Part shown: positions 1 to 6,093 of the stretch, piece by piece
Position numbering within the stretch: the stretch's first letter is position 1
Layout of the letters: each line of letters begins with the position of its first letter
Source: Hyphomicrobiales bacterium
GTDB taxonomy: Bacteria > Pseudomonadota > Alphaproteobacteria > Rhizobiales > Beijerinckiaceae
Direction of reading: 5' to 3'
DNA: 9,917 nucleotides
Assembly: GCA_028290085.1 (NCBI GenBank)
Contig: JAQGKN010000306.1
Location: 1-9,917 of the forward strand
Made by a program: the position numbers and the translations under genes
Notes under the pieces: generated by a model
What the model was told of the DNA's origin: nothing
The model's database searches: none
Seen by the model: the letters and a program-made list of their open reading frames with translations, nothing else

Positions 1-83
1 GTGGCAAAAGCAACACAGCGCTCGATCGCGTGGGGAAAGCGCTTCATGTCGCGCCACTCGTCATGATCCGTGATAGGCTCTGC

Positions 84-123
84 ATCCGATCAGAGCGTCG
101 CGAGTTCTGATCGGATCAGAGCG
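84..123. repeat. Inverted repeat plus direct copy upstream of the acidic-protein gene
   Basis: Two perfect 11-base arms face each other: ATCCGATCAGA at 84-94 and TCTGATCGGAT at 106-116, separated by 11 bases. A third, direct copy of the core, GGATCAGAGCG, follows at 113-123, so the right half reads as two overlapping copies. The element ends next to the Shine-Dalgarno GAGGAG (123-128) of the gene starting at 134. It could be a two-site operator or a leader hairpin that affects translation. There is no T-run next to it, so a terminator is unlikely. The repeat is seen directly; any function is inferred. Confidence 0.55.
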
Positions 124-133
124 AGGAGTCTTC

Positions 134-442
134 ATGTTTACAGTAGAGATCGGGGGCCGCGCGATCGCGGTCACCAACGCCGACGAGGCGCAGGCGCGCG
201 AATTGATCGCAAGTGAGGAATTCCAGGAAGATCTCACGATCATTCACAGCGAAGGCAAGCCGATCTGGGACGGCAAGTCCAAGCTCGAGATTCGGCCGGC
301 TACCTCTGACGAGGAAGAAGAATTCGAATCGGCCGACGATCTCGACGACGAGGAAGATTCGGACGACGAACCCTCAGTCGTGTTCCTGGTCGATATCGAC
401 GAGGACGAAGACGAGGAAGAGGCTGGCTCGCACAGCCCCTGA
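134..442 (+). CDS. Small acidic protein of unknown function
   Basis: This encodes 102 residues. The start is ATG at 134 with a good Shine-Dalgarno (GAGGAG, 123-128) five bases upstream. Residues 1-57 look like a small folded alpha/beta domain with mixed charge. Residues 59-96 form a strongly acidic tail with 25 Asp/Glu in 38 positions, interrupted by a hydrophobic patch (VVFLV, 82-86). There is no signal peptide, membrane segment or motif for a known enzyme. I do not recognise a named family; similar short conserved proteins with acidic tails are, from memory, found in Hyphomicrobiales. The tail could be a flexible binding segment for a basic partner, but that is speculation. The gene is probably monocistronic, since it has its own hairpin terminator and faces the gene at 739-512. 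Confidence 0.8.
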   Translation: MFTVEIGGRAIAVTNADEAQARELIASEEFQEDLTIIHSEGKPIWDGKSKLEIRPATSDEEEEFESADDLDDEEDSDDEPSVVFLVDIDEDEDEEEAGSHSP

Positions 443-456
443 CGGATTTCGCGCGG

Positions 457-491
457 ACGGGCAGCATCGCCTCAGGGCGGCTGTCCGTTTT
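457..491 (+). terminator. Rho-independent terminator after the acidic-protein gene
   Basis: Outer arms ACGGGCAGC (457-465) and GCTGTCCGT (480-488) pair with one G-U wobble. They enclose a second small stem, CGCC (468-471) with GGCG (476-479), around a four-base loop. A short T-run (488-491) follows. The hairpin begins 15 bases past the stop codon of the acidic gene, the expected place for a terminator. The T-run is short, so efficiency is uncertain. Confidence 0.55.
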
Positions 492-511
492 GCGCGCGTT
501 CCTATGCCTGC

Positions 512-739
512 TTATTTCTTGGCGCCGACCCGCTGAAGGCTCTTGATGCGCAGCGGAGGCTGGCCCGATTTCTCGGCGATTTCGAGATCCTGCTGTTCGA
601 TGACGACGCGGGCGGGTTCATCCCCGTCGAGGCCGCCCAGCAATCCGCTCGGCACCTTTCGGTTCGAACGGCGCGAACCGTCTTCGTAAAGGACGTCAAA
701 GAGCACGAACTCGGCGCGTGCGGACGGCTTTTTCGCCAA
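512..739 (-). CDS. Small basic protein of unknown function, TTG start
   Basis: From TTG at 739 this encodes 75 residues, beginning (M)AKKPSARAEFVLFDV. The frame is open back to an ATG at 772, but that would add 11 residues lying across the ribosome-binding site. GAGGAGAG at 746-753 sits about eight bases before the TTG, and the MAKK-type opening is typical, so TTG 739 is the better start. The body contains FVLFDVLYEDG, then SNRKVP and GGLDGDEPARVVIEQQD, and ends in a basic segment with KSL and KK. No membrane segment, signal peptide or catalytic motif is visible. From memory it resembles short conserved hypothetical proteins of Hyphomicrobiales with no assigned function. It is transcribed towards the acidic-protein gene, with 69 bases between the two stop codons. 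Confidence 0.72.
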   Translation of the reverse strand: MAKKPSARAEFVLFDVLYEDGSRRSNRKVPSGLLGGLDGDEPARVVIEQQDLEIAEKSGQPPLRIKSLQRVGAKK

Positions 740-983
740 GTCAATCTCTCCTCTTGCTGAATGCCGTGACACCTAGCCTCTTGCGGCCCGCGTGGCAATC
801 TTCGCGTGGCCACGCTACTCGGACGCTTGGGTGCTTTACAGCTAAGTCAAAGCCAACACTTTGTGAACGCTATTATGATTGACGGGTCGTCGATCTGCCT
901 AGGCTCAAGTTTATGACAGGTTCTTAACCTCGGTCGGCTTTATCTTGCAAAGATATGAAGCCAAACGAGAATCGCGAACCGAG
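740..983. other. Divergent intergenic region, no gene found
   Basis: This stretch separates the minus-strand 75-residue gene from the start region of the PAS-GGDEF-EAL gene. It must hold promoters in both directions. TTGACG at 879-884 on + could be a -35 box, but no convincing -10 element lies 16-18 bases downstream. A 13-base palindrome, AGGTT-ctt-AACCT, lies at 918-930 and could be a regulator site. I see no RNA gene and no supported coding sequence. Confidence 0.4.
746..753 (-). promoter_or_regulatory. Ribosome-binding site that fixes the TTG start at 739
   Basis: On the minus strand the sequence GAGGAGAG precedes the TTG codon by about seven to eight bases. No comparable site precedes the in-frame ATG at 772. 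This is the main reason to prefer the shorter protein. Confidence 0.6.
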
Positions 984-1040
984 ATGCCGCCAGGAAGCCT
1001 GTTTGATGACGATGGACTCGCAGGGTCGGCGGAACGCTGA
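984..1040 (+). other. Probable displaced N-terminal segment of the PAS-GGDEF-EAL gene
   Basis: ATG at 984 opens an 18-codon frame (MPPGSLFDDDGLAGSAER) that stops at TGA 1038-1040. If one base is re-read at the CGC codon 1035-1037 (a -1 shift, equivalent to one missing C), the frame runs straight into LSAAHFLRGVLESCTDG and then into the first codon of the downstream gene at 1088. The joined product would be about 822 residues with a complete first PAS domain. The Shine-Dalgarno before 984 is weak. A rival start, ATG 1006, has a better Shine-Dalgarno (AGGAAG, 992-997) but lies in the third frame. Confidence 0.4.
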
Positions 1041-1087
1041 GCGCCGCGCATTTCCTGCGGGGCGTTCTGGAAAGCTGTACGGACGGC

Positions 1088-3451
1088 GTGATGGTTCTCG
1101 ACATGTCTGGCCGCCTCGAGTTCATGAGCGAGGCAGGTCGCAAGTCTCTCGAGATCGAGGATCTCGGTCCTTATCTCGGAAAAGACTGGCTTTCGCCCTG
1201 GGGCGCGTATCGCGAGGCAGCGGCAGCATCAGTTCGGGAAGCAAGCGAAGGGCGCACCGGCCGATTTCAGGGCGTTCTGGCGACAGAACGCGGCACGGCC
1301 AAATGGTGGGACGTGGTGGTGAATCCAATCCGGGGTGCCTCTGGGCAACCGGAGCGCATCCTCGTCATGTCCCGGGATATCAGCGTCCGTAAGTCCATTC
1401 AGGCGCGGACGCGCAGCCTTACCGACCGCCTGAGCGCAGTGCTGGAGAGCACGACCGACAGCGTGGCAGTGCTCGATCACGAGTGGCGGTTCACCTACAT
1501 GAACCAGCGCGCCCGCGACCAGATCTCCGACGGGCGGGATTTGCGCGGACGCTGTGTCTGGCAGGAGTTTCCGGAACTCGTGGGCACGGCGCTTGCGGAC
1601 GAGTGCCACGTCGCGATGGAGCGCGGCGTGCCGACGCATGCCGAGCATTATGTCGCCTCGGTGAAGATGTGGATCGAGGTCAACACCTATCGCTCAGCCG
1701 AAGGACTCACCGTCTTCTTCCGTGACAGCACCGCAAGGCGCCGCGCCGAGCGCGCGTTGCGCAACAGCGAACAGCGATTGCGTTTGGCGCTGCGAGCGGG
1801 ACGCGTCGTCGCCTATGAGGTGGATGTTGAGGCAGGTTGGGTCACGCGCTCAGAAAATGCCCGCGACGTTCTGGGCATCGGGTCGGGACCTGTGGAAGAG
1901 TTCCGGGCGCGCGTTCACCCCGACGACGTGCACCGCACTCTAACAGTCCAATCGGATTCCGACGACGAGCGTGAAATGACAGAGTTCCGCTTTGTTCGCC
2001 CGGACGGGCGCATGATGTGGCTCGCAGGGCGTGCACTGGAAATTCAGGAGGACGGCCAGACCCGTCGCATCGTCGGCGCCGCGGTCGACATCACCGAGCG
2101 CAAGGCGGCGGAGGACAGGCTCTGGCTGTCGGCCAATTACGACGCCCTGACCGGGCTGCCCAATCGGTCGCTCCTGCAGAGCACTCTGGAGCAAACGCTC
2201 GAAGATGCGCGGCGCGAGGGCGGGCAGGTCAGCCTTCTTCTGATCGATCTCGACAATTTCAAGGAGATCAACGACACGATCGGGCACGATGCGGGCGACA
2301 TGCTTTTGCATCATGTTGCGGAGTGTCTACGCTCCGTCACGCCGGAGCATCAGATGATCGCACGTTTTGGCGGCGACGAATTCGTCATGCTCCTCCGCAC
2401 CCCCTTCACACTGGAAAATGCCAGCGACCTCGCCGATTTTGCATTGAAGGCACTGGCGCGTCCGGTCGCGTACAAGGATCGCACAATCATCGCGAAGGCC
2501 AGTATCGGCGTTGCCGGTTCGGCGGCGGAGGACTGCAATTCGGTTGAATTGATCAAGGATGCGGACCTCGCCCTCTATGCGGCCAAGGCGAAGGGGCGCA
2601 ACCGCGTGATACTTTATCATCCCGCCATACGCGTCGGTATCGAGCGACGCGTGACGCTCGCGCGCGAATTCCGGGCGGCGTTGGAGGAAGGCCAGATTGT
2701 GCCGTTCTACCAGCCGAAAGTCTCGCTTCGGACCGGATGCATCATCGGTTTCGAGGCGCTGGCCCGGTGGCTCCATCCGCGCGACGGCGTGCTGACACCG
2801 GCGGCTTTTGCGTCGATCTTCGAGGACGCGGAACTTTCGGTCGCTGTCGGCGAGCGGATGTTCGAACACGTTGCAGGAGACGTCAGGCGCTGGCTCGACG
2901 CAGGTCTCGACTGCGGCCGCGTGGCGGTCAATCTTTCGTCGGCGGAATTCGGCGAGCCGGACCTCGCCGACCGCATCATCAAGCTCCTCGCCACGGCTCG
3001 TGTGCCGTCCGAAAACGTCTCCGTAGAAGTGACGGAAACCGTGTTCCTGGGCCAAAACTCCGAGTTGGTGACGACGACATTGAAACGTCTGCACGAAGCA
3101 GGCATTCGCATTTCGCTCGACGATTTCGGCACCGGCTATGCGTCGCTGACGCATCTCAAGCAATTCCCGGTCGATGAGATCAAGGTCGACCAATCCTTCA
3201 TGCGCGGCCTCGAGGTTCGCCCGGAGGATGTCGCGATTGTTTCCGCCGTGGTCGCGCTCGGCATCAATCTGGGTCTCGACGTCGTTGCCGAAGGCATCGA
3301 GACGCGCGGACAAGCGAAATACCTGAGCGAAATGGGTTGCGATTTCGGACAGGGCTACCTGTTCTCGAGGCCCGTGCCCGGCGGGCGCGTGCCTTTATTG
3401 CTGGATGGGTGGATCAAACCGCTGGACAAGAGCATCGAGCTTTGCGGCTGA
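1088..3451 (+). CDS. PAS-PAS-PAS-GGDEF-EAL cyclic-di-GMP signalling protein
   Basis: This is a 787-residue protein predicted to make (GGDEF) and/or hydrolyse (EAL) cyclic di-GMP in the cytoplasm; no membrane segment is seen. Three PAS-type sensor domains come first, at about 1-103, 112-220 and 225-340. The GGDEF domain (about 347-514) has DALTGLPNR at 352-360 and an intact GGDEF at 428-432. The inhibitory I-site RxxD is replaced by PEHQ. The EAL domain (about 520-775) keeps the residues expected of an active phosphodiesterase: E556 (EAL), N615, E647 and E650, D678-D679 (DDFGTGY), K699, D701, E735 and Q755. The start is uncertain. PAS homology continues in frame upstream to about 1050, but the only upstream start-like codon before the in-frame TGA at 1007 is CTG 1037. 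GTG 1088, followed by ATG 1091, is the first standard start and lacks a good Shine-Dalgarno. The N-terminus shown is therefore probably truncated. Confidence 0.88.
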   Translation: MMVLDMSGRLEFMSEAGRKSLEIEDLGPYLGKDWLSPWGAYREAAAASVREASEGRTGRFQGVLATERGTAKWWDVVVNPIRGASGQPERILVMSRDISVRKSIQARTRSLTDRLSAVLESTTDSVAVLDHEWRFTYMNQRARDQISDGRDLRGRCVWQEFPELVGTALADECHVAMERGVPTHAEHYVASVKMWIEVNTYRSAEGLTVFFRDSTARRRAERALRNSEQRLRLALRAGRVVAYEVDVEAGWVTRSENARDVLGIGSGPVEEFRARVHPDDVHRTLTVQSDSDDEREMTEFRFVRPDGRMMWLAGRALEIQEDGQTRRIVGAAVDITERKAAEDRLWLSANYDALTGLPNRSLLQSTLEQTLEDARREGGQVSLLLIDLDNFKEINDTIGHDAGDMLLHHVAECLRSVTPEHQMIARFGGDEFVMLLRTPFTLENASDLADFALKALARPVAYKDRTIIAKASIGVAGSAAEDCNSVELIKDADLALYAAKAKGRNRVILYHPAIRVGIERRVTLAREFRAALEEGQIVPFYQPKVSLRTGCIIGFEALARWLHPRDGVLTPAAFASIFEDAELSVAVGERMFEHVAGDVRRWLDAGLDCGRVAVNLSSAEFGEPDLADRIIKLLATARVPSENVSVEVTETVFLGQNSELVTTTLKRLHEAGIRISLDDFGTGYASLTHLKQFPVDEIKVDQSFMRGLEVRPEDVAIVSAVVALGINLGLDVVAEGIETRGQAKYLSEMGCDFGQGYLFSRPVPGGRVPLLLDGWIKPLDKSIELCG

Positions 3452-3457
3452 ATGAAA

Positions 3458-3482
3458 AGAGCCGGCCCAATGGGCCGGCTCT
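3458..3482. terminator. Bidirectional rho-independent terminator between convergent genes
   Basis: AGAGCCGGCCCA (3458-3469) and TGGGCCGGCTCT (3471-3482) are perfectly complementary, giving an 11-bp GC-rich stem with a three-base loop. It starts six bases after the stop of the PAS-GGDEF-EAL gene and lies 20 bases past the stop of the ompA-like gene on the other strand. Read on the minus strand the stem is followed by TTTTC, the better tail. On the plus strand the tail is CTTCGTT, which is weaker. It probably stops transcription from both sides. Confidence 0.85.
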
Positions 3483-3502
3483 CTTCGTTGGTCTGGCTTG
3501 CC

Positions 3503-5353
3503 TCAGCGCTTCTGGCTTTCCTGCAACAGCGGCGTGATACGGCGCAGAGTCACGCGCCTGTTCTGCTGCTCGGGGCCTTGCGTCTGCACCTTCAGATATT
3601 GCTCGCCATATCCTTGGGTCACCAGGTTTTCCGGCGGGATCTGGTAGCGTTCGCTCAGCACGGCTGCGACGCTTTCCGCGCGACGATCCGACAGCGTGAG
3701 GTTGTCCTGATCGGGTCCCACGGCATCCGTATGACCTTCCACGAGGAAGACCTCGTTCGGGTTCTTCGCGATCACGCCGGTCAGCGCGCGCGCAATTGTG
3801 TCGAGCCGCGCGGCCTCAGCGGGGGCAATGTCCGCTGAGCCCGTGGGGAAAGTGATCGTGTCGATGTCAACGCGACGCACTTTCTCACGCAGGCGCTGAT
3901 TGGTGCGGATTTCATCAAGCGAATAGGGCCGCTCGACGCGCTCCACCGGAGGCGCGAGCAGCGTCTCCTCGATCATGTCGTAGGACGAATCCTCGGCCTC
4001 GACGATGTAGCGATCACGCGGAATATCGAGACGCAGCGGCGGCAGCACCACCGGCGCGTAGAATCCGTTCGAAGGCCTGTTCCGCTCGTTGTCGATCAGC
4101 ACGTAGTCGCGCCCGTCGCGCCCGCGCCGGGCGCGGCGCAACAGGTTGCCGTCCTGATCCACGAGGGTGACGATGCGATCTCCGTCGGGCCGCACGACAA
4201 TCACTTCGCGACGGCCATTGGGACGATCCTGGATATCCACATCACGTGCACCGCGACGCAGGCGCTCCGTCTCGTCGTGACGGATGATCTCGCGATCACC
4301 TTCGCGGATAATCACGCGATTGTCGTTCTCACGCGTGAACGTGCGGCCGTCGCGTTGCTCGACACGGGGCCGGTCGCGCAAATCACGGTCTCCCTCGCCG
4401 CGCTGGTCGGGACGTAGAGTGTCGCGCGCGCCGCTCGGCATCTGGTCGCGCTGCTGGCCTTGCGGGGCAAGCGGCGGAGAGCCGGGCTGAGGGGGTGTCA
4501 AAGGCGCGCCGCGCTGATCCGGCCGCGCATTCGGGGCAGACGATTGCGGTGCAAGGGGCTGCGAACCCGGGGCATTCGGATTGGCGCGCTCAGTGGGGAC
4601 CGGAGAGCCCGGGACGCGAGGAGCCTCTGGTGTCCGTGCGGCATCTGGCCGCGCCGTCGGAGCCGTCGGCGGAACCGGGGGCTCATTGGGCCGGGTCGCG
4701 CGTGGGGCCGGCGGAGTTTCAGGGCGCGGAGGGGCGGCCTGCGGTCGGGCCGCGGGCGTCTCTGGACGGGGAGGGGCTGCCTCCGGCCGAGGCTCAGGCC
4801 TGGAAGGTGCCGCTTCAGGACGCGCAGGGGCCACTTCTGGCCGGGGAGTTGCTGCTCTGGGCGGAGCGGCTTCCGGACGAGGAGGAGCTTCACGGGCCGC
4901 AGGCGCTTCGCGCGTCGGGGGAACCTCGCGAGCGGCCGGCGGCGGTTCCCTCCGGGCAGGCGCCTCACGGGGTGGCGCAGCTTCGCGGGCGGCGGGCGGC
5001 GCTTCGCGCTGCTGGGGCGCGGCACGCGGAGCTTCGCGAGCGGGAGCCTCACGAGGAGGAGCGGCTTCACGAGGAGCGGGAGGTGCTTCGCGCTGCTGGG
5101 GCGCAGCACGCGGGGCTTCGTGCTGGGCGGGAGGAGCCGGACGCTGGCCCTGAGGCTCGCCGCCCTCGCGGCCGCGCCGCTGCCCTTCGCCCTCCGGCGC
5201 CTGCGCGAGCATGAAAGGAACTTGGGAAAGATCGCGCGCACCTTGCGCTGCAAATGCAGGCACGCTTGTGCCGACCGCCAGCAGGGGGCCGACAACCATG
5301 GTGCCGGCCAGCAACAGATGTCGCGTGGCGGAAAAAGTGTGGGTCTTTGACAT
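3503..5353 (-). CDS. Secreted OmpA-family peptidoglycan-binding protein with a long Pro/Ala-rich linker
   Basis: This encodes 616 residues. ATG 5353 is chosen because AAGGAAG lies about four bases upstream and the protein then opens with a standard Sec signal peptide: basic MSKTHTFSATRH, a hydrophobic core, and cleavage near residue 35-36 (PAFA-A). The frame is open upstream to 5464, but that extension has no signal character. Residues 52 to about 300 are low-complexity and rich in Pro, Ala, Arg and Glu, with an 84-bp duplication. Residues 345-425 are highly charged and look like repeated short beta strands. An OmpA C-terminal domain follows at about 495-610: GHTDAVG carries D543, and the LSDRRA motif carries R558, the residues that in this family bind diaminopimelate of peptidoglycan. 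There is no beta-barrel, unlike classical OmpA, so it is probably a periplasmic or envelope-spanning wall-tethering protein. It has its own leader and ends at the shared terminator at 3458-3482. Confidence 0.9.
   Translation of the reverse strand: MSKTHTFSATRHLLLAGTMVVGPLLAVGTSVPAFAAQGARDLSQVPFMLAQAPEGEGQRRGREGGEPQGQRPAPPAQHEAPRAAPQQREAPPAPREAAPPREAPAREAPRAAPQQREAPPAAREAAPPREAPARREPPPAAREVPPTREAPAAREAPPRPEAAPPRAATPRPEVAPARPEAAPSRPEPRPEAAPPRPETPAARPQAAPPRPETPPAPRATRPNEPPVPPTAPTARPDAARTPEAPRVPGSPVPTERANPNAPGSQPLAPQSSAPNARPDQRGAPLTPPQPGSPPLAPQGQQRDQMPSGARDTLRPDQRGEGDRDLRDRPRVEQRDGRTFTRENDNRVIIREGDREIIRHDETERLRRGARDVDIQDRPNGRREVIVVRPDGDRIVTLVDQDGNLLRRARRGRDGRDYVLIDNERNRPSNGFYAPVVLPPLRLDIPRDRYIVEAEDSSYDMIEETLLAPPVERVERPYSLDEIRTNQRLREKVRRVDIDTITFPTGSADIAPAEAARLDTIARALTGVIAKNPNEVFLVEGHTDAVGPDQDNLTLSDRRAESVAAVLSERYQIPPENLVTQGYGEQYLKVQTQGPEQQNRRVTLRRITPLLQESQKR
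4952..5119 (-). repeat. 84-bp tandem duplication in the linker of the OmpA-like gene
   Basis: Two adjacent units, 5119-5036 and 5035-4952, encode residues 79-106 and 107-134. Both read EAPRAAPQQREAPPA, then P or A, then REAAPPREAPAR, so the protein copies differ at only one position. The shared DNA core GCTTCGCGCTGCTGGGGCGC on + occurs at 5001-5020 and 5085-5104, exactly 84 bases apart. Shorter, more diverged REAPP and RPEAAPP repeats continue towards the C-terminus. Recent in-frame duplication is the simplest explanation, and copy number may vary between strains. Confidence 0.8.
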
Positions 5354-5416
5354 GAACTTCCTTCTCGATAGACATCGGGACTTGCAGGCGCGGCGCCGAC
5401 CCCCGCAACCGCGCAA

Positions 5417-5435
5417 TGCTCGAATAGGTCGAGCA
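5417..5435. promoter_or_regulatory. Dyad symmetry in the leader of the OmpA-like gene
   Basis: TGCTCGA (5417-5423) and TCGAGCA (5429-5435) are perfect inverted arms around a five-base spacer, 64-82 bases upstream of the ATG at 5353. This is in the range of a promoter or 5' leader. It could be a repressor or activator site or a leader hairpin. No convincing -35/-10 pair could be placed in 5354-5515, so the role is inferred from position only. Confidence 0.35.
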
Positions 5436-5515
5436 GAGCTGCATGCGCCCATAGCACTGCTCAACTATGTCTCGATCAGGATGGTTCCGGGGCAATCCGA
5501 TGCCGCTCTCGGCAT

Positions 5516-5542
5516 AAAAAAAGGCCGGATCATTGTCCGGCC
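5516..5542 (-). terminator. Rho-independent terminator after the 97-residue gene
   Basis: On the minus strand GGCCGGA (5542-5536), a six-base loop and TCCGGCC (5529-5523) form a 7-bp stem, followed directly by seven T (5522-5516). It lies eight bases past the stop of the 97-residue gene and separates it from the OmpA-like gene. A second small hairpin (ATGCCG-4-CGGCAT, 5500-5515) follows the T-run and is probably incidental. Confidence 0.88.
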
Positions 5543-5549
5543 CTGCCTA

Positions 5550-5843
5550 TCAAGCGGCCACTGCCGCGACGTCTTCCCCGTAAATCAATCGTAGCACGCC
5601 TGAATTCCCGGAGTCCGTCACTGGCACATGCAGGAAAGTGGCGGGTATTAAGGGGAAACGGTTCAGGGGCAGTTGAATAGCGGCCAGCGGCGTGCATTTC
5701 CGTGCACCGACTTCGAACGCCTTCTCGAGGAGATCAATCAGGTTTGTCGGATCGTCCGGGATCTCGGTGACGGTCACGGAAATCCGGTCCGTCGTCCCCA
5801 GAAGGGTCGCGTTCAGCAAGCGATCAAGATCCGACATCGTCAT
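5550..5843 (-). CDS. 97-residue protein of unknown function
   Basis: ATG 5843 is supported by an excellent Shine-Dalgarno, GAGGAGG (5851-5857), seven bases upstream. The protein opens MTMSDLDRLLNATLLG and has a central amphipathic stretch (TNLIDLLEKAFEVGARK). It then has a proline-containing segment (PLNRFPLIPATFLHVP) and ends in a hydrophobic tail. There is no signal peptide, clear membrane helix, metal-binding cysteines or catalytic motif. I do not recognise the family. It has its own terminator, so it is probably a single-gene transcript. It is divergent from the REC-PAS-GGDEF-EAL regulator with 250 bases between the starts, so shared control is possible but unproven. Confidence 0.75.
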   Translation of the reverse strand: MTMSDLDRLLNATLLGTTDRISVTVTEIPDDPTNLIDLLEKAFEVGARKCTPLAAIQLPLNRFPLIPATFLHVPVTDSGNSGVLRLIYGEDVAAVAA

Positions 5844-5860
5844 GTTAACGCCTCCTCAAC

Positions 5861-5873
5861 TTTGTTTAACAAA
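5861..5873. promoter_or_regulatory. 13-base palindrome TTTGTTTAACAAA upstream of the 97-residue gene
   Basis: TTTGTT and AACAAA are perfect inverted arms around a single central T. The element is A+T-rich in a GC-rich region and lies four bases upstream of the Shine-Dalgarno of the minus-strand gene. Position and symmetry fit an operator or a leader element. No named regulator can be assigned from this sequence. Confidence 0.4.
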
Positions 5874-6093
5874 CCATAAACTATCGCACTGCACAAAGGT
5901 TTCGCTCGAACATGGTTGATCGTCGGAGCCCGATCAGGACCAAGTGGCTGAGTTGACGTGGGAGTTCCGTACCGACAACCGATCCATAGGCATTTGCTTA
6001 AGACAATTGAGCAATGATGACGTCTCTCGCCGGTCAATTGGCCATCGCGCCAGCGCCTGCATTTTCCGTTTTTCCGCCTTCTGGACTGCGTCC

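Noticed and set aside
1..47. Possible minus-strand gene starting at ATG 47 (MKRFPHAIERCVAFA) and leaving the left edge
   Set aside because: Only 15 codons are visible and there is no clear ribosome-binding site. The plus strand also has short open frames here, so no call is supportable.
879..907. TTGACG followed by a possible -10 box as promoter of the PAS-GGDEF-EAL gene
   Set aside because: The hexamer 17 bases downstream (GGCTCA) does not resemble a -10 element.
955..1392. 145-codon plus-strand frame starting at ATG 955
   Set aside because: After about 1040 it is an Arg/Gly/Ser-rich shadow of the PAS domain in another frame. Only its start region is relevant to the N-terminus question.
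2327..3313. 328-codon minus-strand open frame opposite the GGDEF-EAL domains
   Set aside because: It overlaps conserved catalytic motifs on the plus strand and shows no domain of its own.
4460..5350. Long plus-strand open frames (up to 296 codons) opposite the OmpA-like gene
   Set aside because: They are Arg/Gly- or Ala-rich low complexity created by the Pro/Ala repeats on the minus strand; the minus strand has the signal peptide and OmpA domain.
5944..6093. 50-residue N-terminal extension of the response regulator from GTG 5944
   Set aside because: An AGGA lies nearby, but the receiver begins cleanly at ATG 6094 and the extension has no domain character.
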